From: Oenanthe sinensis
Taxonomy: Eukaryota > Streptophyta > Magnoliopsida > Apiales > Apiaceae
Assembly (NCBI GenBank): GCA_028671895.1
Contig: JAPMAC010000231.1
Location: 7,404,001-7,468,000 of the forward strand
Length of the DNA: 64,000 nucleotides
Direction: 5' to 3'
The notes beneath the pieces are model-generated. The model made no database searches and was not told where the DNA came from. It saw nothing but the letters and a program-made list of their open reading frames with translations. Position numbers and translations under genes: made by a program. Positions 1-10,979 of this stretch are shown piece after piece; the stretch's first letter is position 1; each line of letters starts with the position of its first letter.

Positions 1-306
1 GAAGCCTCAAATTAGTATGAATTGTTTTCATGTTAAAATGAACCAAAAATGTTCCTAAAAGAGTTTACAAGTTTTTTTCATGTTCAAACGAGTCAAGAAT
101 GAAGCTAAAAGTTGTTTTCGAGTTCGAACGAGTCAAGAATGAAACCTCAAATTGTTATGAATTGTTTTGTTGTTTAAACGAGCCAATAATGCCCTTACAA
201 GTGTTTAGAAGTTGTTTCCATGTTCAAACGAGTCAAGAATGAAGCTACAAGTTGTTTCTGAGTTCGAACGAGTCAAGAATGAAGCCTCAAATTGTTATGA
301 ATTGTT
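1..306. repeat. Partial HOR copy (m16-m17 tail)
   Basis: The window opens at the m15/m16 junction: GCCTCAAATTAGTATG is followed by m16 (TTAAAATGAACC, CCTAAAAGAG) and m17 (TTGTTGTTTAAACG, GCCCTTAC). It matches the ends of the two following 10-mer copies in phase (position 1 corresponds to 1360 and 2719). It is the end of an HOR copy whose beginning lies outside the window. Confidence 0.9.
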
Positions 307-1665
307 TTGATGTTTAAACGAGTCAACAATGTTCCTACAATTGTTTACAAGTTTTTTCCATGTTCAAACGAGCCAAGAATGAAGCTACAACTTGTTTCAA
401 AGTTCGAACGAGTAAAGAATGAAGTCTCAAATTGTTATGAATTGTTTTTATGTTTAAACGAGCCAATAATGCTCCTACAAGTGTTTACTAGTTGTTCCCA
501 TGTTCAAACGAGACAAGAATGAAGCTACAAGTTGTTTTCGAGTTCGAACGATTTAAGAATAAAGTCTCAAATTGTTATGAATTATTTTGATGTTTAAACG
601 AGCCAATAATTCTCCTACAAGTGTTTAGAAGTTGTTTCCATGTTCAAACATGTCTAGAACGAAGCTACAAATTGTTTCTGAGTTCGAACGAGTCAAGAAT
701 GAAGCCTCAAATTCTTATGAATTGTTTTGATGTTTAAACGAGCCAACAATGTTCCTACAAGAGTTTACAAGTTGTTTCCCTATTCAAACGAGTCAAGAAT
801 GAAGCTACAAGTTGTTTCCATATTAGAACGAGTCAAGAATGAAATCTTAAATTCTTATGAATTGTTTTTATGTTTAAACGAGCCAATAATTCTCCTACAA
901 GTGTTCACAAGTTGTTTTCATGTTCAAACGAGTCAAGAATGAAGCTACAATTTATTTCCTTGTTCGAACGAGTCAAGAATGATGTCTCAAATTGTTATTA
1001 ATTATTTTGATGTTTAAACGATCCAATAATGCTCTAACAAGTGTAAACAAGTTGTTTCCATGTTCAAATGAGACAAGAATGAAGCTACTAGTTGTTTTCG
1101 AGTTCGAACGAGTCAAGAATGAAACCTCAAATAGTTACGAATGTTTTAATGTTTAAATGAGCCAATAATGCTCCTATAAGTGTTTACAAGTTATTTCCAT
1201 GTTCAAACAAGTCAAGAATGAAGATACAAGTTGTTTCCGAGTTCGAACGAGTCAAGAATGAAGCCTCAAATTGTTATGAATTATGTTGATGTTTAAACGA
1301 GCCAATAATGCTCCTACAAGTGTTTATAAGTTGTTTCCATTTTCAAACGAGTCAAGAATGAAGCCTCAAATTAGTATGAATTGTTTTCATGTTAAAATGA
1401 ACCAAAAATGTTCCTAAAAGAGTTTACAAGTTTTTTTCATGTTCAAACGAGTCAAGAATGAAGCTAAAAGTTGTTTTCGAGTTCGAACGAGTCAAGAATG
1501 AAACCTCAAATTGTTATGAATTGTTTTGTTGTTTAAACGAGCCAATAATGCCCTTACAAGTGTTTAGAAGTTGTTTCCATGTTCAAACGAGTCAAGAATG
1601 AAGCTACAAGTTGTTTCTGAGTTCGAACGAGTCAAGAATGAAGCCTCAAATTGTTATGAATTGTT
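307..1665. repeat. 10-mer HOR copy, 1359 bp
   Basis: Order is m1-m7, an m8/m15 hybrid, m16, m17. The length is 9 x 140 + 100 - 1; the missing base lies in m7 (GAATGTTTTAATG instead of GAATTGTTTTAATG). The hybrid starts as m8 (TTATGTTGATG) and ends as m15 (TTTATAAGTTGTTTCCATTTTC), so seven monomers present in the 17-mer are gone. Its private variants, including TTATTAATTATT near 996, recur in the next copy. Confidence 0.93.
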
Positions 1666-3024
1666 TTGATGTTTAAACGAGTCAACAATGTTCCTACAAT
1701 TGTTTACAAGTTTTTTCCATGTTCAAACGAGCCAAGAATGAAGCTACAACTTGTTTCAAAGTTCGAACGAGTAAAGAATGAAGTCTCAAATTGTTATGAA
1801 TTGTTTTTATGTTTAAACGAGCCAATAATGCTCCTACAAGTGTTTACTAGTTGTTCCCATGTTCAAACGAGACAAGAATGAAGCTACAAGTTGTTTTCGA
1901 GTTCGAACGATTTAAGAATAAAGTCTCAAATTGTTATGAATTATTTTGATGTTTAAACGAGCCAATAATTCTCCTACAAGTGTTTAGAAGTTGTTTCCAT
2001 GTTCAAACATGTCTAGAACGAAGCTACAAATTGTTTCTGAGTTCGAACGAGTCAAGAATGAAGCCTCAAATTCTTATGAATTGTTTTGATGTTTAAACGA
2101 GCCAACAATGTTCCTACAAGAGTTTACAAGTTGTTTCCCTATTCAAACGAGTCAAGAATGAAGCTACAAGTTGTTTCCATATTAGAACGAGTCAAGAATG
2201 AAATCTTAAATTCTTATGAATTGTTTTTATGTTTAAACGAGCCAATAATTCTCCTACAAGTGTTCACAAGTTGTTTTCATGTTCAAACGAGTCAAGAATG
2301 AAGCTACAATTTATTTCCTTGTTCGAACGAGTCAAGAATGATGTCTCAAATTGTTATTAATTATTTTGATGTTTAAACGATCCAATAATGCTCTAACAAG
2401 TGTAAACAAGTTGTTTCCATGTTCAAATGAGACAAGAATGAAGCTACTAGTTGTTTTCGAGTTCGAACGAGTCAAGAATGAAACCTCAAATAGTTACGAA
2501 TGTTTTAATGTTTAAATGAGCCAATAATGCTCCTATAAGTGTTTACAAGTTATTTCCATGTTCAAACAAGTCAAGAATGAAGATACAAGTTGTTTCCGAG
2601 TTCGAACGAGTCAAGAATGAAGCCTCAAATTGTTATGAATTATGTTGATGTTTAAACGAGCCAATAATGCTCCTACAAGTGTTTATAAGTTGTTTCCATT
2701 TTCAAACGAGTCAAGAATGAAGCCTCAAATTAGTATGAATTGTTTTCATGTTAAAATGAACCAAAAATGTTCCTAAAAGAGTTTACAAGTTTTTTTCATG
2801 TTCAAACGAGTCAAGAATGAAGCTAAAAGTTGTTTTCGAGTTCGAACGAGTCAAGAATGAAACCTCAAATTGTTATGAATTGTTTTGTTGTTTAAACGAG
2901 CCAATAATGCCCCTACAAGTGTTTAGAAGTTGTTTCCATGTTCAAACGAGTCAAGAATGAAGCTACAAGTTGTTTCTGAGTTCGAACGAGTCAAGAATGA
3001 AGCCTCAAATTGTTATGAATTGTT
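1666..3024. repeat. 10-mer HOR copy, 1359 bp
   Basis: Same order and length as the preceding copy (m1-m7, m8/m15 hybrid, m16, m17), and by eye almost without differences from it. Both carry TTATTAATTATT in m6. The m17 just upstream of each (near 211 and 1550) reads GCCCTTAC, where most other copies have GCCCCTAC. This implies very recent tandem duplication of a 1359-bp unit. Confidence 0.93.
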
Positions 3025-5362
3025 TTGATGTTTAAACGAGTCAACAATGTTCCTACAATTGTTTACAAGTTTTTTCCATGTTCAAACGAGCCAAGAATGA
3101 AGCTACAACTTGTTTCAAAGTTCGAACGAGTAAAGAATGAAGTCTCAAATTGTTATGAATTGTTTTTATGTTTAAACGAGCCAATAATGCTCCTACAAGT
3201 GTTTACTAGTTGTTCCCATGTTCAAACGAGACAAGAATGAAGCTACAAGTTGTTTTCGAGTTCGAACGATTTAAGAATAAAGTCTCAAATTGTTATGAAT
3301 TATTTTGATGTTTAAACGAGCCAATAATTCTCCTACAAGTGTTTAGAAGTTGTTTCCATGTTCAAACATGTCTAGAACGAAGCTACAAATTGTTTCTGAG
3401 TTCGAACGAGTCAAGAATGAAGCCTCAAATTCTTATGAATTGTTTTGATGTTTAAACGAGCCAACAATGTTCCTACAAGAGTTTACAAGTTGTTTCCCTA
3501 TTCAAACGAGTCAAGAATGAAGCTACAAGTTGTTTCCATATTAGAACGAGTCAAGAATGAAATCTTAAATTGTTATGAATTGTTTTTATGTTTAAACGAG
3601 CCAATAATTCTCCTACAAGTGTTCACAAGTTGTTTTCATGTTCAAACGAGTCAAGAATGAAGCTACAATTTATTTCCTTGTTCGAACGAGTCAAGAATGA
3701 TGTCTCAAATTGTTATGAATTATTTTGATGTTTAAACGATCCAATAATGCTCTAACAAGTGTAAACAAGTTGTTTCCATGTTCAAATGAGACAAGAATGA
3801 AGCTACTAGTTGTTTTCGAGTTCGAACGAGTCAAGAATGAAACCTCAAATAGTTACGAATGTTTTAATGTTTAAATGAGCCAATAATGCTCCTATAAGTG
3901 TTTACAAGTTATTTCCATGTTCAAACAAGTCAAGAATGAAGATACAAGTTGTTTCCGAGTTCGAACGAGTCAAGAATGAAGCCTCAAATTGTTATGAATT
4001 ATGTTGATGTTTAAACGAGCCAATAATGCTCCTACAAGTGTTTAGAAGTTGTTTCCATGTTCAAACGAGTCAAGAATGAAGCTACAAGTTGTTTCCAAGT
4101 TCAAACGAGTCAAGAATGAAGACTCAAATTGTTATGAATTGTTTTCATGTTTAAACGAACTAATAATGTTCCTATAAAATTTTAAAAGTTGTTTCCACGT
4201 TCAAACGAGTCAAGAATAAAGCTACAAGTTGTTTCCAAGTTCGAACGAGTCAAGAACGAAGTCTCAAATTGTTACAAATTGTTTTTTTGTGTAAACGAGC
4301 CAATAATGCTCCTACAAATGTTTACAAGTTGTTTCCATGTTCAAATGACACAAGAATGAAGCTACGAGTTGTTTTCTAGTTCGAACGACTCAAGAATGAA
4401 GTCTCAAATTGTTATGAATTATTTTGATGTTTAAACAAGCCAAAAATGCTCCTACAAGTGTTTAAAAGTTGTTTCCATGTTCAAACGAGTCAAGAATGAA
4501 GCTACAAGTTGTTTCTGAGTTCGAACGAGTCAAGAATGAAGCCTCAAATTGTTATGAATTGTTTTGATGTATAAACGAGCCAACAATATTCCTACAAAAG
4601 TTTACAAGTAGTTTCCATGTTTAAACGAGTCAAGAATGAAGCTACAAGTTGTTTTCATGTTAGAACGAGTCAAGAATGAAGGCTTAAATTGTTATGAATT
4701 GTTTTTATGTTTAAACGAGCCAATAATGCTCCTACAAGTATTTACAAGTTGTTTCCATGTTCAAACGAGTGAAAAATGAAGCTACAAGTTGTTTCCATGT
4801 TCGAACGAGTCAAGAATGAAGCCTCAAATTGGTATGAATTTTTTCATGTTTAAACGAGCCAATAATGCTCCTACAAGTGTTTATAAGTTGTTTCCATGTT
4901 CAAACGAGTGAAGAATGAAGCTACAAGTTGTTTCCATGTTCGAACGAGTCAAGAATGAAGCCTCAAATTGGTATGAATTGTTTTCATGTTTAAACGAGCC
5001 AATAATGCTCCTACAAGTGTTTATAAGTTGTTTCCATTTTCAAACGAGTCAAGAATGAAGCCTCAAATTAGTATGAATTGTTTTCATGTTAAAATGAACC
5101 AAAAATGTTCCTAAAAGAGTTTACAAGTTTTTTTCATGTTCAAACGAGTCAAGAATGAAGCTAAAAGTTGTTTTCGAGTTCGAACGAGTCAAGAATGAAA
5201 CCTCAAATTGTTATGAATTGTTTTGTTGTTTAAACGAGCCAATAATGCCCATACAAGTGTTTAGAAGTTGTTTCCATGTTCAAACGAGTCAAGAATGAAG
5301 CTACAAGTTGTTTCTGAGTTCGAACGAGTCAAGAATGAAGCCTCAAATTGTTATGAATTGTT
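3025..5362. repeat. 17-mer HOR copy, 2338 bp
   Basis: Full order m1-m17. The length is 16 x 140 + 100 - 2: m15 is the 100-bp fused monomer, m7 lacks one base, and m14 lacks one base (GAATTTTTTCATG near 4837). Monomers m8-m14, missing from the 10-mers on both sides, are present here. Markers include m9 (CGAACTAATAATG), m10 (TTGTGTAAACG, AAATGACACAAG), m12 (GATGTATAAACG) and m13 (CAAGTATTTAC). Confidence 0.93.
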
Positions 5363-6721
5363 TTGATGTTTAAACGAGTCAACAATGTTCCTACAATTGT
5401 TTACAAGTTTTTTCCATGTTCAAACGAGCCAAGAATGAAGCTACAACTTGTTTCAAAGTTCGAACGAGTAAAGAATGAAGTCTCAAATTGTTATGAATTG
5501 TTTTTATGTTTAAACGAGCCAATAATGCTCCTACAAGTGTTTACTAGTTGTTCCCATGTTCAAACGAGACAAGAATGAAGCTACAAGTTGTTTTCGAGTT
5601 CGAACGATTTAAGAATAAAGTCTCAAATTGTTATGAATTATTTTGATGTTTAAACGAGCCAATAATTCTCCTACAAGTGTTTAGAAGTTGTTTCCATGTT
5701 CAAACATGTCTAGAACGAAGCTACAAATTGTTTCTGAGTTCGAACGAGTCAAGAATGAAGCCTCAAATTCTTATGAATTGTTTTGATGTTTAAACGAGCC
5801 AACAATGTTCCTACAAGAGTTTACAAGTTGTTTCCCTATTCAAACGAGTCAAGAATGAAGCTACAAGTTGTTTCCATATTAGAACGAGTCAAGAATGAAA
5901 TCTTAAATTCTTATGAATTGTTTTTATGTTTAAACGAGCCAATAATTCTCCTACAAGTGTTCACAAGTTGTTTTCATGTTCAAACGAGTCAAGAATGAAG
6001 CTACAATTTATTTCCTTGTTCGAACGAGTCAAGAATGATGTCTCAAATTGTTATGAATTATTTTGATGTTTAAACGATCCAATAATGCTCTAACAAGTGT
6101 AAACAAGTTGTTTCCATGTTCAAATGAGACAAGAATGAAGCTACTAGTTGTTTTCGAGTTCGAACGAGTCAAGAATGAAACCTCAAATAGTTACGAATGT
6201 TTTAATGTTTAAATGAGCCAATAATGCTCCTATAAGTGTTTACAAGTTATTTCCATGTTCAAACAAGTCAAGAATGAAGATACAAGTTGTTTCCGAGTTC
6301 GAACGAGTCAAGAATGAAGCCTCAAATTGTTATGAATTATGTTGATGTTTAAACGAGCCAATAATGCTCCTACAAGTGTTTATAAGTTGTTTCCATTTTC
6401 AAACGAGTCAAGAATGAAGCCTCAAATTAGTATGAATTGTTTTCATGTTAAAATGAACCAAAAATGTTCCTAAAAGAGTTTACAAGTTTTTTTCATGTTC
6501 AAACGAGTCAAGAATGAAGCTAAAAGTTGTTTTCGAGTTCGAACGAGTCAAGAATGAAACCTCAAATTGTTATGAATTGTTTTGTTGTTTAAACGAGCCA
6601 ATAATGCCCCTACAAGTGTTTAGAAGTTGTTTCCATGTTCAAACGAGTCAAGAATGAAGCTACAAGTTGTTTCTGAGTTCGAACGAGTCAAGAATGAAGC
6701 CTCAAATTGTTATGAATTGTT
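5363..6721. repeat. 10-mer HOR copy, 1359 bp
   Basis: Same composition as 307-1665, with the m8/m15 hybrid near 6340-6390. Together with the next 17-mer it forms a 3697-bp block that repeats 1666-5362, so 10-mer and 17-mer were copied as a pair. Its m17 reads GCCCATAC near 5247, a private change. Confidence 0.93.
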
Positions 6722-9059
6722 TTGATGTTTAAACGAGTCAACAATGTTCCTACAATTGTTTACAAGTTTTTTCCATGTTCAAACGAGCCAAGAATGAAGC
6801 TACAACTTGTTTCAAAGTTCGAACGAGTAAAGAATGAAGTCTCAAATTGTTATGAATTGTTTTTATGTTTAAACGAGCCAATAATGCTCCTACAAGTGTT
6901 TACTAGTTGTTCCCATGTTCAAACGAGACAAGAATGAAGCTACAAGTTGTTTTCGAGTTCGAACGATTTAAGAATAAAGTCTCAAATTGTTATGAATTAT
7001 TTTGATGTTTAAACGAGCCAATAATTCTCCTACAAGTGTTTAGAAGTTGTTTCCATGTTCAAACATGTCTAGAACGAAGCTACAAATTGTTTCTGAGTTC
7101 GAACGAGTCAAGAATGAAGCCTCAAATTCTTATGAATTGTTTTGATGTTTAAACGAGCCAACAATGTTCCTACAAGAGTTTACAAGTTGTTTCCCTATTC
7201 AAACGAGTCAAGAATGAAGCTACAAGTTGTTTCCATATTAGAACGAGTCAAGAATGAAATCTTAAATTCTTATGAATTGTTTTTATGTTTAAACGAGCCA
7301 ATAATTCTCCTACAAGTGTTCACAAGTTGTTTTCATGTTCAAACGAGTCAAGAATGAAGCTACAATTTATTTCCTTGTTCGAACGAGTCAAGAATGATGT
7401 CTCAAATTGTTATGAATTATTTTGATGTTTAAACGATCCAATAATGCTCTAACAAGTGTAAACAAGTTGTTTCCATGTTCAAATGAGACAAGAATGAAGC
7501 TACTAGTTGTTTTCGAGTTCGAACGAGTCAAGAATGAAACCTCAAATAGTTACGAATGTTTTAATGTTTAAATGAGCCAATAATGCTCCTATAAGTGTTT
7601 ACAAGTTATTTCCATGTTCAAACAAGTCAAGAATGAAGATACAAGTTGTTTCCGAGTTCGAACGAGTCAAGAATGAAGCCTCAAATTGTTATGAATTATG
7701 TTGATGTTTAAACGAGCCAATAATGCTCCTACAAGTGTTTAGAAGTTGTTTCCATGTTCAAACGAGTCAAGAATGAAGCTACAAGTTGTTTCCAAGTTCA
7801 AACGAGTCAAGAATGAAGACTCAAATTGTTATGAATTGTTTTCATGTTTAAACGAACTAATAATGTTCCTATAAAATTTTAAAAGTTGTTTCCACGTTCA
7901 AACGAGTCAAGAATAAAGCTACAAGTTGTTTCCAAGTTCGAACGAGTCAAGAACGAAGTCTCAAATTGTTACAAATTGTTTTTTTGTGTAAACGAGCCAA
8001 TAATGCTCCTACAAATGTTTACAAGTTGTTTCCATGTTCAAATGACACAAGAATGAAGCTACGAGTTGTTTTCTAGTTCGAACGACTCAAGAATGAAGTC
8101 TCAAATTGTTATGAATTATTTTGATGTTTAAACAAGCCAAAAATGCTCCTACAAGTGTTTAAAAGTTGTTTCCATGTTCAAACGAGTCAAGAATGAAGCT
8201 ACAAGTTGTTTCTGAGTTCGAACGAGTCAAGAATGAAGCCTCAAATTGTTATGAATTCTTTTGATGTATAAACGAGCCAACAATATTCCTACAAAAGTTT
8301 ACAAGTAGTTTCCATGTTTAAACGAGTCAAGAATGAAGCTACAAGTTGTTTTCATGTTAGAACGAGTCAAGAATGAAGGCTTAAATTGTTATGAATTGTT
8401 TTTATGTTTAAACGAGCCAATAATGCTCCTACAAGTATTTACAAGTTGTTTCCATGTTCAAACGAGTGAAAAATGAAGCTACAAGTTGTTTCCATGTTCG
8501 AACGAGTCAAGAATGAAGCCTCAAATTGGTATGAATTTTTTCATGTTTAAACGAGCCAATAATGCTCCTACAATTGTTTATAAGTTGTTTCCATGTTCAA
8601 ACGAGTGAAGAATGAAGCTACAAGTTGTTTCCATGTTCGAACGAGTCAAGAATGAAGCCTCAAATTGTTATGAATTGTTTTCATGTTTAAACGAGCCAAT
8701 AATGCTCCTACAAGTGTTTATAAGTTGTTTCCATGTTCAAACGAGTCAAGAATGAAGCCTCAAATTAGTATGAATTGTTTTCATGTTAAAATGAACCAAA
8801 AATGTTCCTAAAAGAGTTTACAAGTTTTTTCCATGTTCAAACGAGTCAAGAATGAAGCTAAAAGTTGTTTTCGAGTTCGAACGAGTCCAGAATGAAGCCT
8901 CAAATTGTTATGAATTGTTTTGTTGTTTAAACGAGCCAATAAAGCCCCTACAAGTGTTTAGAAGTTGTTTCCATGTTCAAATGAGTCAAGAATGAAGCTA
9001 CAAGTTGTTTCTGAGTTTGAACGAGTCAAGAATGAAGCCTCAAATTGTTATGAATTGTT
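6722..9059. repeat. 17-mer HOR copy, 2338 bp
   Basis: Full m1-m17 order and exact 2338-bp length. Differences from 3025-5362 are scattered single bases, for example GAATTCTTTTGATG near 8256 in m12 and AAAGCCCC near 8941 in m17. The last third is more divergent than the first and begins to resemble the downstream 14-mer, for example TTTTTTCCATG instead of TTTTTTTCATG in m16. Confidence 0.92.
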
Positions 9060-10979
9060 TTGATGTTTAAACGAGTCAACAATGTTCCTACAATTGTTTA
9101 CAAGTTTTTTCCATGTTCAAACGAGCCAAGAATGAAGCTACAAGTTGTTTCAAAGTTCGAACGAGTAAAGAATGAAGTCTCAAATTGTTACGAATTATTT
9201 TTATGTTTAAACGAACCAATAATGCTCCTACAAGTGTTTACTAGTTGTTCCCATGTTCAAACGAGACAAGAATGAAGCTACAAGTTGTTTTCGAGTTTGA
9301 ACGATTTAAGAATAAAGTCTCAAATTGTTATGAATTATTTTGATGTTTAAACGAGCCAATAATGCTCCTACAAGTGTTTAGAAGTTGTTTCCATGTTCAA
9401 ACGAGTCAAGAATGAAACTACAAGTTGTTTCCAAGTTCAAACGAGTGAAGAATGAAGACTTAAATTGTTATGAATTGTTTTCATGTTTAAACGAACTAAT
9501 AATGTTCCTATAAAAGTTTAAAAGTTGTTTCCACGTTCAAACGAGTCAAGAATAAAGCTACAAGTTGTTTCCAAGTTCGAACGAGTCAAGAACGAAGTCT
9601 CAAATTGTTACAAATTGTTTTTATGTGTAAACGAGCCAATAATGCTCCTACAAATGTTTACAAGTTGTTTCCATGTTCAAATGACACAAGAATGAAGCTA
9701 CGAGTTGTTTTCTAGTTCGAACGACTCAAGAATGAAGTCTCAAATTGTTACGAATTATTTTGATGTTTAAACGAGCCAAAAATGCTCCTACAAGTGTTTA
9801 AAAGTTGTTTCCATGTTCAAACGAGTCAAGAATGAAGCTACAAGTTGTTTCTGAGTTCGAACGAGTCAAGAATGAAGCCTCAAATTGTTATGAATTGTTT
9901 TGATGTATAAACGAGCCAACAATATTCCTACAAAAGTTTACAAGTAGTTTCCATGTTTAAACGAGTCAAGAATGAAGCTACAAGTTGTTTTCATGTTAGA
10001 ACGAGTCAAGAATGAAGGCTTAAATTGTTATGAATTGTTTTTATGTTTAAACGAGCCAATAATGCTCCTACAAGTATTTACAAGTTGTTTCCATGTTCAA
10101 ACGAGTGAAAAATGAAGCTATAAGTTGTTTTCATGTTAGAACGAGCCAAGAATGAAGGCTTAAATTGTTATGAATTGTTTTTATGTTTAAACGAGCCAAT
10201 AATGCTCCTACAAGTCTTTACAAGTTGTTTCCATGTTCAAACGAGTGAAGAATGAAGTTACAAGTTGTTTCCATGTTCGAACGAGTCAAGAATGAAGCCT
10301 CAAATTGGTATGAATTGTTTTCATGTTTAAACGAGCCAATAATGCTCCTACAAGTATTTACAAGTTGTTTCCATGTTCAAACGAGTGAAAAATGAAGCTA
10401 TAAGTTGTTTTCATGTTAGAACGAGCCAAGAATGAAGGCTTAAATTGTTATGAATTGTTTTTATGTTTAAACGAGCCAATAATGCTCCTACAAGTCTTTA
10501 CAAGTTGTTTCCATGTTCAAACGAGAGAAGAATGAAGCTACAAGTTGTTTCCATGTTCGAACGAGTCAAGAATGAAGCCTCAAATTGGTATGAATTGTTT
10601 TCATGTTTAAACGAGCCAATAATGCTCCTACAAGTGTTTATAAGTTGTTTCCATGTTCAAACGAGTCAAGAATGAAGCCTCAAATTAGTATGAATTGTTT
10701 TCATGTTAAAATGAACCAAAAATGTTCCTAAAAGAGTTTACAAGTGTTTTCCATGTTCAAACGAGTCAAGAATGAAGCTAAAAGTTATTTTCGAGTTCGA
10801 ACGAGTCAAGAATGAAGCCTCAAATTGTTATGAATTGTTTTGTTGTTTAAACGAGCCAATAATGCCCCTACAACTGTTTAGAAGTTGTTTCCATGTTCAA
10901 ATGAGTCAAGAATGAAGCTACAAGTTGTTTCTGAGTTCGAACGAGTCAAGAATGAAGCCTCAAATTGTTATGAATTGTT
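9060..10979. repeat. 14-mer HOR variant, 1920 bp
   Basis: Order is m1, m2, an m3/m8 hybrid, m9-m12, then a two-monomer block in two tandem copies (10042-10321 and 10322-10601), then m15-m17. The length is 14 x 140 - 40. The hybrid near 9343-9450 begins as m3 and continues as m8, so five monomers were lost. The two-monomer block carries GCTATAAGTTGTTTTCATG and CAAGTCTTTAC and is repeated with a period of 280 bp. Confidence 0.9.
10042..10601. repeat. Local 280-bp (two-monomer) tandem duplication
   Basis: Variants CAAGTATTTAC, GAGTGAAAAATG, GCTATAAG, TTAGAACGAGCCAAG and CAAGTCTTTAC occur in the same order at 10042-10321 and 10322-10601. The two copies differ at only a few positions, such as GAAGTTAC against GAAGCTAC and GAGTGAAG against GAGAGAAG, so the event is recent. 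A single-copy version of this variant pair occurs near 34785-34980. Confidence 0.88.

Noticed and set aside
307..522. Recurrent open frames of about 70 codons, with similar predicted peptides, in nearly every HOR copy
   Set aside because: They start and stop at fixed places of the satellite, begin in many cases only at TTG, and shift frame with each 140-bp monomer. Predicted similarity between them follows from DNA repeat identity. No ribosome or splice context, domain or signal was seen.
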